Part shown: positions 30,856-39,962 of the stretch, piece after piece
Layout of the letters: each line of letters starts with the position of its first letter
How positions within the stretch are numbered: position 1 is the first letter of the stretch
Source of the DNA: Acidimicrobiales bacterium
GTDB taxonomy: Bacteria > Actinomycetota > Acidimicrobiia > Acidimicrobiales > Ilumatobacteraceae
Reading direction: 5' to 3'
DNA length: 42,365 nt
NCBI GenBank assembly: GCA_030832455.1
Contig: JAURJB010000008.1
Span: 1 to 42,365, forward strand
Notes under the pieces: model-generated
Seen by the model: only the letters and a program-made list of their open reading frames with translations
What the model was told of the DNA's origin: nothing
The model's database searches: none
Program-made: the position numbers and the translations under genes

Positions 30856-33279
30856 TTATTCAACAACCGTTGTTACAGCCGATGGGGGCAAGCCATCGAC
30901 GCAGTTATAGACCCAATAAGCGCCTATTGGCACCGTGTTGACAGGGCCGGCCGGATATCGATCTTTGATGTACTGCTTGTCGCGCATCACACTCGTCACT
31001 GGCGTACCCGCGATCGTTGTCGTGGTGGTTGTCGTCGTAGTAGACACCACAGGCAGCGCAGGTGGCTCGACGATGTTCACCACAACGGTATTGTCAACCA
31101 CAACTGGAACCGTAGTGGTTGTTTTACCGGGTTTTGCCGGTGCCGTGCTTGGAGGCACGGTTCCCGATACCACTTGTGCCAAGCATTCGTTTCCTGGCAA
31201 AAAGATTCGCTGAGGAGCCAGATCAACACGTGCTTCTGTCGCCACGGGTCCTGGAGCCAACGGCCAGTCGGAGTTCTCATTAATCGGCACATTGCCTAGC
31301 GTGGTGTCCATCATTTGCTTCCAAATGCGTGCAGGATACATAGCTCCCTGAATTCGCCGGTAACCGTCTGCTTTAACAAACTCGGGAATGTTGATCATCG
31401 GTGTATACGCACGAGGGTCGCCCACCCACACCGCAGTAGTTAGCTCGCGAGTGAACCCGACAAACCATGCATTGGTGTTGTCAACTTGAGTTCCTGTTTT
31501 TCCGGCAGCAGGACGACCGCCTTCAAGTTGGGTTCGACGCGCAGTGCCAAACTTCAACACCCCCTTCATCGTGTCGACCGTACGCAAGGCGGCGGCCTCA
31601 GATAACGCTTGATCTGGATTCAATTCGTGCTGGTAGATCACTCCCGTTGAATCCTCAATTTTTTCAACCAAATATGGCTCGTGGTGTACACCAAAGTTGG
31701 CGATGGTTTGCGCTCCTGATGCCATATCCAGGGGGCTCAGCTCATTAGCACCTGTCGACAACGACGCATACGGCTTGATGAGGTTCAACCTTTCAGCATC
31801 TGTTCCCCACTCTGGTTTTGGCAAGAAATCTGAACTCATCATTCCGTACATCAATGCGACGACTTTTTCGAGACCAACAACCTGAGAAAGTCGCGCATAT
31901 GCACAGTTGATCGATAAAGCGGTCATCGTTCGTAACGATGCAGTCGGCTGACTGACACCATTGGAGATGAGGAAAGTTGGTTCTTCATCATTACCTGGGT
32001 TGGGCAACGTACACGGCAGAGTTCCGTCGATCACATCGTCTGGTAGAAGACCGGCCTCCATTGCCGCGGCAAGAATAAACATTTTCACGCTTGAACCAGA
32101 TTGACGGCGACGCAATGCAACGTTTACTTCACTGACCAAAAAATCGCGACCACCAACCATTGCCCGCACCCCACCCGTTGCGTTGTCGACCGTTACTACA
32201 GCCGCTTGAACATTTGCAGAGTTCTCGGGCATCTGTTCGAGTGCTGCCTGCTCGGCTGCGGCTTGTGCAGTTTTGTCAAGCGTGGTGTGAATGACCAGAC
32301 CGCCATAAAACAAGTTCTTGTAACGCTCTTCATATGTATCACCAAGGATGTTTGAACGATTGAGAAGGTAATCGCGAACAGCTTCAGTGAAATATGTTCG
32401 CCCTGTATCGGTTGCACGGGAAATCTCACGACGATTCTCCGGGATTGGACAGTCGGCATCTTCAACAGTACGAATGCGCGGTTGTTCCCATCCTTTGCAT
32501 GCAATCGTTGCCTGCTCTGGCGTGATGTCTCCAACTTCCACTAACCGGCCTAGCACCTGCTTGTAGCGATAGCGCGACGCATCGGGACGCGTAAATGGGT
32601 CGCGTGATGACGGTGCTTGAACCATTCCCGCCAGAAATGCTCCTTGCAACTGCGAGAGCCCTTGCACCGATGTTCCGAAATACACTTCGGCAGCTGCCTG
32701 AAGCCCGTATGCGTTATTGCCGAAAAATACGGTATTTAAATAACGCTCGAGAATTTCATTTTTCGTAAGTTGGCGTTCAAGCATCACGGCACCACGAATC
32801 TGCAAAAGCTTGAGCCGACTTCCCGATATCTTGCCGCCCAACAATTCATTTTTGATTACTTGCTGAGTGATTGTTGATGCACCCTGTCGCCCACCACCTT
32901 GAGAGTTGGCAAGAACCGCACGACCCACCGCCCGCAAGTTGACACCGTCGTGTTCGTAGAACACCGAGTCTTCAACGGCAATGAATGCGTTGCGTACCGA
33001 CTCGGGAATCTTGCTGATTGGCGTTTGTTGCGTATTCTTAACTTGAAATACACCCACCTGCTGACCGTTGACATCAAGCAAAATGCTGCGTTGGGCCAAT
33101 CCCGAAAACTGAGAAAGTGAGACGGGAGCCTCACTGTGCGCGTTGAGGATGCCCCACGCCTGCGGCGCCATAGCAGTCACAATGGCCGTGATTGCCAATG
33201 CTCCTGCGAGCATCGTGATCAGCAGGCGGATACTCAACCTCAAGTGGGGATTCACGTCGGTATCAACACTAATCTGCAT
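30856..33279 (-). CDS. Bifunctional class A penicillin-binding protein
   Basis: About 807 aa. An N-terminal TM helix (about residues 18-42) is followed by a GT51 transglycosylase domain: AVEDSVFYEHDGVN with the catalytic Glu, QGASTITQQVIKN, and ERYLNTVFFGNNAYGLQAAA. The transpeptidase domain has the nucleophile in SGSSVKMF, SINCAY as SxN, and AAGKTGT as KTG. It polymerises and cross-links peptidoglycan. The tail has a nine-threonine tract (31015-31041) and is Pro/Val-rich, as in actinobacterial PonA. ATG 33279 leaves 2 nt to the divergent gene; an in-frame ATG at 33288 would overlap it by 7 nt. Confidence 0.93.
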   Translation of the reverse strand: MQISVDTDVNPHLRLSIRLLITMLAGALAITAIVTAMAPQAWGILNAHSEAPVSLSQFSGLAQRSILLDVNGQQVGVFQVKNTQQTPISKIPESVRNAFIAVEDSVFYEHDGVNLRAVGRAVLANSQGGGRQGASTITQQVIKNELLGGKISGSRLKLLQIRGAVMLERQLTKNEILERYLNTVFFGNNAYGLQAAAEVYFGTSVQGLSQLQGAFLAGMVQAPSSRDPFTRPDASRYRYKQVLGRLVEVGDITPEQATIACKGWEQPRIRTVEDADCPIPENRREISRATDTGRTYFTEAVRDYLLNRSNILGDTYEERYKNLFYGGLVIHTTLDKTAQAAAEQAALEQMPENSANVQAAVVTVDNATGGVRAMVGGRDFLVSEVNVALRRRQSGSSVKMFILAAAMEAGLLPDDVIDGTLPCTLPNPGNDEEPTFLISNGVSQPTASLRTMTALSINCAYARLSQVVGLEKVVALMYGMMSSDFLPKPEWGTDAERLNLIKPYASLSTGANELSPLDMASGAQTIANFGVHHEPYLVEKIEDSTGVIYQHELNPDQALSEAAALRTVDTMKGVLKFGTARRTQLEGGRPAAGKTGTQVDNTNAWFVGFTRELTTAVWVGDPRAYTPMINIPEFVKADGYRRIQGAMYPARIWKQMMDTTLGNVPINENSDWPLAPGPVATEARVDLAPQRIFLPGNECLAQVVSGTVPPSTAPAKPGKTTTTVPVVVDNTVVVNIVEPPALPVVSTTTTTTTTTIAGTPVTSVMRDKQYIKDRYPAGPVNTVPIGAYWVYNCVDGLPPSAVTTVVE
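33270..33275 (+). promoter_or_regulatory. -10 hexamer of the third LLM oxidoreductase
   Basis: TAATCT ends 6 nt before the ATG at 33282. It lies within the first codons of the divergent PBP gene. Confidence 0.5.
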
Positions 33280-33281
33280 CA

Positions 33282-34235
33282 ATGGCATCTACTCGGCAGT
33301 TCCCCATCCGTCCATTTCGCTTTGGAATTCAAGCAAGCAGCACCCCAACAGGCAAGGAATGGGTAGAACTTGCGAGAAAGACTGAGTCTCTTGGTTACGG
33401 CGCCCTCACGATGCCCGACCACTTCACCGACCAGCTCGCACCCCTTCCTGCGCTCACTGCTGCCGCCATGGCGACATCGACATTGCGCATTGGCGCATTG
33501 GTGTGGGACAACGACTACAAGCACCCCGTGGTATTTGCAAAAGAAATGGCAACACTTGATGTACTGAGCGATGGCCGTCTTGATTTGGGAATTGGTGCAG
33601 GGTGGATGGTCACCGATTATGAGCAGTCTGGAATCGTGTACGAATCGGCTGGCACCCGCATAGACAAGATGATTGAAGGCATTGACATCATGAAGGGCTG
33701 CTTTGCTCCCGGTCCGTTTTCTTACGCCGGCAAGCATTACACCATCACCAATTACAACGGCATGCCAAAGCCCGTGCAAGGTGTGTGCCCGCCACTGCTC
33801 ATTGGTGGCGGCGGTAAGCGCGTGCTCACCTATGCAGCCAAGGTTGCCGACATCGTAGGCATTAATGCAACGATGACCGCTGGCGCTGTTGGACCTGAAG
33901 CCATTTCAACCATGACCGCAGAGGCCGTTGACGGCAAGGTTGACATCGTACGTGAGGCTTCGGGCGACCGTATCGGCAACATTGAAATGAATATTCGTGC
34001 GTTCTTGGTCAACGTCACTGACGATGCACAAGGCGCAATCAGCAGGCTGGCAAAGGGAATGGGTGTTGAAGAGTCGATGGTGGCCAACACCCCATTCGCA
34101 TTAATGGGCCCACCAAACAAACTGATTGAAGATCTTCTTGCGCGGCGCGAACGATGGGGCTTTTCCTATGTAATCGTTGGTGGCGAAGACGTAGAGGCGT
34201 TTGCTCCCGTGGTCGCGGCACTGGCTGGCAAATAG
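33282..34235 (+). CDS. LLM-class F420-dependent oxidoreductase (third of three)
   Basis: A 317-aa luciferase-like barrel protein: FRFGIQASSTPTGKEWVELA, YGALTMPDHFTDQLAPLPAL, TLRIGALVWDNDYKHPVV and DGRLDLGIGAGWMVTDYEQS. The late GFSYVIVGGEDVEAFAP strand closes the barrel. It belongs to the TIGR03621-like F420 group of Actinobacteria (by eye). Substrate is unknown. It is transcribed away from the PBP gene with start codons almost touching; a -10 hexamer lies 6 nt upstream. A cold-shock gene follows. Confidence 0.88.
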   Translation: MASTRQFPIRPFRFGIQASSTPTGKEWVELARKTESLGYGALTMPDHFTDQLAPLPALTAAAMATSTLRIGALVWDNDYKHPVVFAKEMATLDVLSDGRLDLGIGAGWMVTDYEQSGIVYESAGTRIDKMIEGIDIMKGCFAPGPFSYAGKHYTITNYNGMPKPVQGVCPPLLIGGGGKRVLTYAAKVADIVGINATMTAGAVGPEAISTMTAEAVDGKVDIVREASGDRIGNIEMNIRAFLVNVTDDAQGAISRLAKGMGVEESMVANTPFALMGPPNKLIEDLLARRERWGFSYVIVGGEDVEAFAPVVAALAGK

Positions 34236-34271
34236 TTGATGGGATGAAGTGTGTTTAGGCACAACATGTCA

Positions 34272-34277
34272 TAACCT
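34272..34277 (+). promoter_or_regulatory. Candidate -10 hexamer of the cold-shock gene
   Basis: TAACCT in the 96-nt gap after the oxidoreductase gene would give a leader of about 48 nt, unlike the leaderless genes nearby. Weak evidence. Confidence 0.3.
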
Positions 34278-34331
34278 AGAAGTCGGATTTGCCACAAGGG
34301 CGATTCCTCATTTCACGAAAAGAGAAAAGTT

Positions 34332-34529
34332 ATGCGCGGTACCGTCAAATTCTTTAATGCAGAGAAGGGCTACGGCTTTATTTCACGAGATGGAGGGGAC
34401 GATGTTTTCGTTCACTTCTCGAACATCAAGGGCGAAGGCTACAAGTCTTTGTTCGAAGGTCAAGCCGTTGAATTCGACGTTGCACCTGGTCGCAAGGGTG
34501 AGGAAGCACAAAACGTCGTCGTAATCTGA
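34332..34529 (+). CDS. Cold-shock domain protein
   Basis: A 65-aa single cold-shock domain. RNP1 is [10 protein letters not shown] and RNP2 is DVFVHFSNI, on a five-strand OB-fold starting [16 protein letters not shown]. It binds single-stranded RNA or DNA as an RNA chaperone or antiterminator. Length and motifs are standard for CspA. An AGAGAAAAG stretch lies just before the ATG. The gene stands alone with a longer 5' region than its neighbours, as often seen for csp genes under post-transcriptional control; no clear cold-box structure is seen. Confidence 0.95.
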   Translation: MRGTVKFFNAEKGYGFISRDGGDDVFVHFSNIKGEGYKSLFEGQAVEFDVAPGRKGEEAQNVVVI

Positions 34530-34545
34530 CGAACTAAGAAAATAC

Positions 34546-35952
34546 TCAGTCGATCGGATCGATCGGCGTGCTTAAACCACACGCCGATTCGATCTGCTCG
34601 GCGATTGCAAGGCAGTGAAGATCGGTGAAGCGAGACCCGATCACCTGGACACCCACTGGAAGCGAGTCGGCCATTCCGCCCGGCACCACCACTGCAGGAA
34701 GTCCAAGCAAGTTTGCAGGCAACACAGCACGTAACTGTTGCAACGTTCCCATTGCATTTTCAACATCTTTAATGTCATTGTCATACACAAACGCTGGCTC
34801 TGTCCATGTTGGACAAATCAATATCGGATGATCTTGAAACCACATTGACCAACGTCGTGCAACGCCATTGCGCTGCATCTGCGCATTGACCCATGTTGCA
34901 AAGTCGACCGGAGTCATTCCGTCACTGGTGAGTTCGAGGAAACGACGACCACCTTCGCCCATCACCATGTTGAGCAATTCGAGTTGCAGGGTTAGTTCAC
35001 CATTCATCTGAATTGACCACAACAAACACGCAAGCTCAAAATCAGGTGGAGTTGCTTCAATAACATCGTGACCTGCGTTCGACAACGCATCTGCAGCATT
35101 GCGCACCACAGCTTCAATTCCAGGGTGAGTAGATCCGCCTGGTGGGTTTGCCATAACAGCGACGCGAGTCTTCTTTGTCGCTGGAAAATCGTCTAGCGCA
35201 ACAGGAACACTGATTGGGTCGCGTGCATGAGCACCTGCAACCACACGTAGCCCTGCGCGCACGTCTGCAATGCGTCGAGCCATCACACCTTGACCAAGCA
35301 TCACTTGCGAACTGAGACCGAAATCTTCCACCGGAAACATCTGTGCATCGGGCACCACACCCTTTGTCGGCATGATCGAAGCGATGCCATTGCAATGTGC
35401 CGGGTTACGCAACGAACCACCGATGTCATTTCCCAAACCAAGTGGAGTCATTCCGCTTGCCAGCGCAGCACCTTCACCTCCGCTTGATCCACCCGCAGTG
35501 CGGTCTGACTTCCACGGATTTTTTGTGCGGCCATACAAGGTGCTGTCGGTGTGCACACGCAAACCCAAGTCGGGCATGTTTGTGCGACCGAGCATGATGG
35601 CGCCTGAGGTCTTCATGCGCTCGATCGTCGGTGCATCAATGGCCGGTATGGCTTCAGCAAGCGCGGTGATTCCTTGCGTGGTCGCCTGACCAGCAACATC
35701 AATATTGATCTTGACGGTGTAGGGAACGCCGTGAAGTGGACCGATTGGGCCTCCTTGAGCAAGCGCCTTGTCGGCCGCATCGGCACCAGCACGCGCCTCT
35801 TCTGCAAGCACCGTGACCACGGCGTTGATCTGAGGGTTCACTGCATCGATTCGTGCGAGATGTGCGTCGACTACTTCTCTACTTGAAAACTTTTTATTAC
35901 GAATTCCCTCTGCAAGATCAAGTGCACTCTTACGCCATAGTTCGTTCGACAT
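34546..35952 (-). CDS. Amidase-signature family enzyme
   Basis: A 468-aa amidase. The Ser-cisSer-Lys triad is visible: Lys in LHGVPYTVKINIDVAG, the cis-Ser in TAGGSSGGEGAALASG, and the nucleophile Ser in GNDIGGSLRNPAHCNG. It hydrolyses carboxamides to acid plus ammonia. Substrate is unknown; GatA is less likely because gatB/gatC are not adjacent and the C-terminus differs. ATG 35952 has AGGGGGTAGAG directly before it; the frame is open further upstream but without support. It is divergent from an EamA transporter. Confidence 0.9.
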   Translation of the reverse strand: MSNELWRKSALDLAEGIRNKKFSSREVVDAHLARIDAVNPQINAVVTVLAEEARAGADAADKALAQGGPIGPLHGVPYTVKINIDVAGQATTQGITALAEAIPAIDAPTIERMKTSGAIMLGRTNMPDLGLRVHTDSTLYGRTKNPWKSDRTAGGSSGGEGAALASGMTPLGLGNDIGGSLRNPAHCNGIASIMPTKGVVPDAQMFPVEDFGLSSQVMLGQGVMARRIADVRAGLRVVAGAHARDPISVPVALDDFPATKKTRVAVMANPPGGSTHPGIEAVVRNAADALSNAGHDVIEATPPDFELACLLWSIQMNGELTLQLELLNMVMGEGGRRFLELTSDGMTPVDFATWVNAQMQRNGVARRWSMWFQDHPILICPTWTEPAFVYDNDIKDVENAMGTLQQLRAVLPANLLGLPAVVVPGGMADSLPVGVQVIGSRFTDLHCLAIAEQIESACGLSTPIDPID

Positions 35953-35996
35953 CTCTACCCCCTTGCGTAAACAGTACCCAACTGTGCCGACAGCAC

Positions 35997-36002
35997 TAGA
36001 TT
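35997..36002 (+). promoter_or_regulatory. -10 hexamer of the second EamA gene
   Basis: TAGATT ends 6 nt before the GTG at 36009; predicted leaderless. Confidence 0.5.
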
Positions 36003-36008
36003 CGGAGC

Positions 36009-36917
36009 GTGTTGAAGAACCAAAAGGCTGTCGGCGCCATGTTGATCGTGTTTGCCAGCGCATGCTTCGCCATGGTTCCGTTTATGGCAAAAAGCACCTA
36101 CGACGAGGGAGCCAACGCCTTGGGCATGTTGTCTTCGCGATTTGCTATGGCGGCAATCATGATGATCGTGTTGCGCTTGATCTTCGTGCGCAACACACCA
36201 TGGCCACGCAGGCAACTGCTGCCTGATCTGTTATCACTCGGTTTTGTTGGCCTCACTATCTGCGCGCTCACCTACTTCACGGCGATTCGCGATATTGATA
36301 CCAGCCTGGCGATCGTGATTTTTTATTGCAATCCCGTCATGGTGGTGTTGGCATCGTGGCTGATCTACAAAAAGAAACCGTCAAAAAGCATTGTGTATGC
36401 ACTGATCTTCACGATGGTTGGCGTTGGTATTACAACTGGTGAAATCGGCAGCGGGAGCATGCGGGCAGTTGTGCTTGTATTGATCTCTTCTCTTGCCTAT
36501 GTGTTCTATGCACTTGGTTGCTCTCGTTCTCTAAAGCACACCGACATGTTCACCGGTGTCACCTTTGTCAATATCGGCGGTGCACTTGGGTTCAATCTCG
36601 TTGCCTTAGTTTCGCCAGGTGGGCTTGAGCCCGATTATCCCGATACCACCAAAGGCTGGTTGATCATTGTTGCGCTTGCCATTGTGGGCACGGTATTCCC
36701 GACGACAACATTCTTCATGGGCTTAAAGCGCATTGGCACCAACATGACTTCGATTTTCACCACAAGCGAGCCAGTGTTTGGCATTGCAGCAGGAGTGCTC
36801 ATTTTGAACGAGCGTCTGTCACTCAACAGCATGATTGGCGCCACGTTCGTCATCGGTGCACTACTGATGCTGTCAGTAGTTGAATCACGATCTGAAACCG
36901 TTACTGCCCACCAGTAA
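36009..36917 (+). CDS. EamA/DMT-family transporter (second of two)
   Basis: A 302-aa protein with ten predicted TM helices in two EamA repeats. Repeat one starts KAVGAMLIVFASACFAMVPF, repeat two at about residue 155 with AVVLVLISSLAYVFYALGC. The helix TSIFTTSEPVFGIAAGVLIL near 255-275 is the usual conserved segment. Cargo is unknown. GTG at 36009 gives a start 6 nt after TAGATT; TTG at 36012 is the alternative. The 3' end overlaps the convergent serine-hydrolase gene by 17 nt. Confidence 0.88.
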   Translation: MLKNQKAVGAMLIVFASACFAMVPFMAKSTYDEGANALGMLSSRFAMAAIMMIVLRLIFVRNTPWPRRQLLPDLLSLGFVGLTICALTYFTAIRDIDTSLAIVIFYCNPVMVVLASWLIYKKKPSKSIVYALIFTMVGVGITTGEIGSGSMRAVVLVLISSLAYVFYALGCSRSLKHTDMFTGVTFVNIGGALGFNLVALVSPGGLEPDYPDTTKGWLIIVALAIVGTVFPTTTFFMGLKRIGTNMTSIFTTSEPVFGIAAGVLILNERLSLNSMIGATFVIGALLMLSVVESRSETVTAHQ

Positions 36918-37812
36918 CAGGAAATTGCTCGATTACTTCCCGCAGTTCAGCAACAACAGTATTTCGTAGTTCAGCAACAGTTTTTCCAAGTCGCACGACA
37001 ACGAGATCACGATCTGGGATGACCATGACGTATTGCCCCTCGTACCCGGCTGCAACAAGGCTGTTGCGTTCACCAGGAAGCGTCCACCAGTGTGCCCCGT
37101 ACCCCAAACCCGTTTCTTTGTCGAACGCGTGCTGTGCTCGTGCGTGATCCACCCAACCTTCAGGCAGGATTCGCTCCCCGTTGCATACTCCGTCGCGAAG
37201 GTACAGCAAACCAAACTTTGCAAAATCACGAGCTGTTGCGAAAACATAGGACGAGCCAACAAAGGTGCCTGCAGCATCAAACTTTGGCTGCGCGTGCATT
37301 CCTATGGCGTCGAACAAACGAGAGCGCATAAATTGCTCAATGTTGACATGAAAGCCACTCGCGTCACCCAAAGCATTGCCAAGTAGCCGAGCAACAATGT
37401 TCGTCGTTCCTGACGAATATACCCACTCGGCACCAGGATTTGAGGTGAGTGGTTGCGCAATTGCATAACCGGCATTGTCGTTTTTGCCCGAGCCAAACAG
37501 CATTTCAATGACATCAGAAGCATCGCCATCTACATAGTCCTCTACCCATGACAGACCCGACCGCATCTCCAACAGCTGTTGCAAGGTGATATTGCGTCGC
37601 TCATCTGCTTCCCACTGGGAAAACAAGTGGCTATCTGAAACGTTCAACAAACCATCCATCTGTGCAATACCAACGAGCGCGTGCGTCACGCTCTTTGCCA
37701 TCGACCACGAAATGAGCGTGGTTTGTGCCGTCACATCTGGACCGTATATTTCTGAAACCACTTCACCGTGATGCATCACCAGTTGAGCAAGTGTCACATT
37801 GTCGCTTGTCAT
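36901..37812 (-). CDS. Serine hydrolase, class C beta-lactamase-like fold
   Basis: A 303-aa protein of the beta-lactamase/6-aminohexanoate-dimer hydrolase type. The catalytic SxxK is ISWSMAKSVTHALVG (about residues 34-48), the tyrosine motif is WVYSSGTTNIVARLLG, and GLGYGAHWWT with AAGYEGQYVMVIPDRDLVVV forms the C-terminal region. No signal peptide is visible, so it is likely a cytoplasmic esterase/amidase rather than an antibiotic-resistance enzyme. ATG 37812 overlaps the upstream stop as ATGA, indicating coupling to the nuclease gene. Confidence 0.87.
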   Translation of the reverse strand: MTSDNVTLAQLVMHHGEVVSEIYGPDVTAQTTLISWSMAKSVTHALVGIAQMDGLLNVSDSHLFSQWEADERRNITLQQLLEMRSGLSWVEDYVDGDASDVIEMLFGSGKNDNAGYAIAQPLTSNPGAEWVYSSGTTNIVARLLGNALGDASGFHVNIEQFMRSRLFDAIGMHAQPKFDAAGTFVGSSYVFATARDFAKFGLLYLRDGVCNGERILPEGWVDHARAQHAFDKETGLGYGAHWWTLPGERNSLVAAGYEGQYVMVIPDRDLVVVRLGKTVAELRNTVVAELREVIEQFPVTGGQ

Positions 37813-39410
37813 TTCTGGACTTCCAAAAACTTGGCAATGCACAGCACCTCGTCAATGACGTCGTTACGCAGTGCACCAAACTCATTGCTTGCACTTTGTG
37901 GAGGGATGATCGCATCGCGAACTGTTTGGCTTACACCGTCAAGTGGCGTAAACATTTGGTCGGCATAACGCGTAGAGGCAAGTACTCCATGATCAATCTC
38001 GTAGACAATGTTGTCAAAACGGAGCGAAAAACTCCCCCGCTCACATAATTGCACTGCCTGGTTATATCGACGCATCACCGTATTGAAAGTCTGGATTCGG
38101 TCACGAAGGTATGCCGCCTCTTCATACCGCTGCGCCTCGGAGTGCGTCTGCATTCGTTCGGTCAACGCATCAAGCACGAAGGTGCTATTTCCTGTGAGTG
38201 CATCGGCCGCCAAACGCACAACATTGGCGTATGACTCTGGGTCCGCAGTTCCCGAGCACGGACACTGCGCAAGACCCAATCGCGCCGCCGAACACACGGG
38301 TGCACCTTCTGGCGCCACATACTTGCGCCCCATACGTACGGTGCAGCGGCGAAGTGGGATGACCGACTCAATTGCATCCACCACCTCGGTTGCCATGTTG
38401 CGAGTAGAGATAGGGCCGATACAGAGGCCCTTTGCCGATGGTGTTTTTGAAACTAATAGACGAGGCCACTCTTCATCGAGCGTTAAGCGCACATAGCAAT
38501 ACTTTGCCGTGCGCGTGCCAGCGTGGTTGTACCGAGGGCGAAGCCTGCCAATAATTCTTAGTTCAAGAATTTCGGCAGTCAAGATGTCGGGGGTTTGAAT
38601 GTATTCGACGCCCTGCATCAATTTGAGCAATGAACCCACTTTGGTGCGGGATTCATTGGTGCCGAAGTAACTTCGCACACGCGAGCGGATATTGCTTGCC
38701 TTACCCACATACAACACTTCACCTTGCACATCGGTGAACATGTACACACCTGTGGTTCGTGGAAGTTGCTCGGTGAACTTCAACTTCCTTGCTTGAGGAT
38801 GTGCCCCAAGTTTTGGCAGCGCAATGAGATCGCTTAAGTCGAAAACCCCAAACCCTGCCGCACGTTCGATGAGGTAATGAAGCAAGTCGCCTGTTGCAAG
38901 CACATCATTGATGGCCCTGTGTGCAGGTTGATGACGTAGCCCAAGAGATTCAGCCAGCGTTGACAGCTTGCAGTTAGGCACTTCGCTGCGAACAAGTCGG
39001 CGAGCAAGCGAAACGGTGTCGATCACTTTGTTGGTGAGCCGAGGCCTGCCGTCGCGCTCGAGTGATGACTGGATAAAACTCATATCGAATCGAGCATTGT
39101 GGGCAACAATCACTGAATCTCCAATGAAAGCAACCAGATCATCAAGTACATCTTCAATAGGTGGCGCATTCATCACCATGATGTCGGTGATGCCTGTGAG
39201 CATGACGATGAATGATGGGATCGCGCAACCAGGATTGACCAACGTGGTGAACCGCGCAATCTCTTGACCGCCCTGATACTTCACAGCACCGATTTCGGTG
39301 ATGCCGCCAACCTCGGCCGAAGAACCAGCTGTTTCTAAGTCAAGAACGCAAAACACCACATTGGACAATGCCGGGCTTGCATCGTCGAGTGAAAGTTGCC
39401 CCGTGGTCAC
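37809..39410 (-). CDS. DEDDh exonuclease fused to a UvrC-like GIY-YIG domain
   Basis: A 533-aa two-part nuclease. Residues about 18-185 are a DnaQ-like DEDDh exonuclease (VFCVLDLETAGSS, VIVAHNARFDMSFI, HRAINDVLATGDLL). Residues about 215-300 are a GIY-YIG domain (TTGVYMFTDVQGEVLYVGKA, NIRSRVRSYF), then a UvrC-like region with a cysteine group (CSAARLGLAQCPCSG) and a UVR-type helix (YEEAAYLRDRIQTF). This matches the actinobacterial Rv2191 type, close to DNA polymerase III epsilon and UvrC but distinct. Its role, presumably in DNA repair, is not established. GTG start, -10 hexamer 6 nt upstream. Confidence 0.9.
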   Translation of the reverse strand: MTTGQLSLDDASPALSNVVFCVLDLETAGSSAEVGGITEIGAVKYQGGQEIARFTTLVNPGCAIPSFIVMLTGITDIMVMNAPPIEDVLDDLVAFIGDSVIVAHNARFDMSFIQSSLERDGRPRLTNKVIDTVSLARRLVRSEVPNCKLSTLAESLGLRHQPAHRAINDVLATGDLLHYLIERAAGFGVFDLSDLIALPKLGAHPQARKLKFTEQLPRTTGVYMFTDVQGEVLYVGKASNIRSRVRSYFGTNESRTKVGSLLKLMQGVEYIQTPDILTAEILELRIIGRLRPRYNHAGTRTAKYCYVRLTLDEEWPRLLVSKTPSAKGLCIGPISTRNMATEVVDAIESVIPLRRCTVRMGRKYVAPEGAPVCSAARLGLAQCPCSGTADPESYANVVRLAADALTGNSTFVLDALTERMQTHSEAQRYEEAAYLRDRIQTFNTVMRRYNQAVQLCERGSFSLRFDNIVYEIDHGVLASTRYADQMFTPLDGVSQTVRDAIIPPQSASNEFGALRNDVIDEVLCIAKFLEVQK

Positions 39411-39416
39411 GACCTA

Positions 39417-39422
39417 ACTGTA
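39417..39422 (-). promoter_or_regulatory. -10 hexamer of the DEDDh/GIY-YIG gene
   Basis: TACAGT on the minus strand, 6 nt before the GTG at 39410; predicted leaderless. Confidence 0.5.
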
Positions 39423-39447
39423 AACCACCGGTATCTGGAAGTTTTTG

Positions 39448-39915
39448 TTAAGCCAACAGGCTTCGAAGCATCCAGGCTGTTTTTTCATGAACCTGCATTC
39501 GCTGTGTGAGCAAATCGGCCGTCGGCTCGTCGTGGGCGGCATCAACAATTGGAAAAAGGGATCGCGCCGTCCGGACAACCATTTCTTGGCCATCAACGAG
39601 ACGACGAATCATCTCCGTTGCATTCGGAGTATCTGTGTCTTCCTTGATGTTTGCCAACTTGGAAAACTCGGAGTAGCTGCCTGGCGCAAGCACGTCCAAG
39701 GCACGAATACGTTCGGCAATCAAGTCGACAGCCAACGAGAGCTCGTTGTATTGAGTTTCGAACATCAGATGCAATGTTTGAAACATCGGGCCTTGCACAT
39801 TCCAGTGATATTTATGCGTCTTTAAGTACAACGTGTAGGTGTCAGCCAAGAACACTGACAAACCATTCGCGATTGCAATTCGATCGTTGTCTTGTATTCC
39901 TAATTGTGCTGCCAT
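39448..39915 (-). CDS. dps: Dps-family DNA-protecting ferritin
   Basis: A 155-aa Dps. The ferroxidase signature is [20 protein letters not shown] followed by ETQYNEL, with the intersubunit His, Asp/Glu ligands, and a C-terminal helix [16 protein letters not shown]. Dps forms a 12-mer that oxidises and stores iron using hydrogen peroxide and shields DNA. There is little basic N-terminal tail, so direct DNA binding is doubtful. A GGAGT site precedes the ATG. It is the third ferritin-fold system in the window after rubrerythrin and the exported pair. Confidence 0.93.
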   Translation of the reverse strand: MAAQLGIQDNDRIAIANGLSVFLADTYTLYLKTHKYHWNVQGPMFQTLHLMFETQYNELSLAVDLIAERIRALDVLAPGSYSEFSKLANIKEDTDTPNATEMIRRLVDGQEMVVRTARSLFPIVDAAHDEPTADLLTQRMQVHEKTAWMLRSLLA

Positions 39916-39962
39916 GAGTAACTCCTTAGATCATCACCCTGTACAACACGTGAGACTCTCGG

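Noticed and set aside
31015-31041. Simple repeat of CGT/GGT/TGT-type triplets
   Set aside because: It is the nine-threonine tract of the PBP C-terminal tail with mixed codons, not a microsatellite.
34551-34565. CGATCGGATCGATCG palindrome after the cold-shock gene
   Set aside because: It encodes the Pro-Ile-Asp-Pro-Ile-Asp end of the amidase; no T-run supports a terminator.
36901-37812. Antibiotic-resistance beta-lactamase
   Set aside because: Only the general SxxK/Tyr fold is seen, there is no signal peptide, and the relatives are esterases and amidases.
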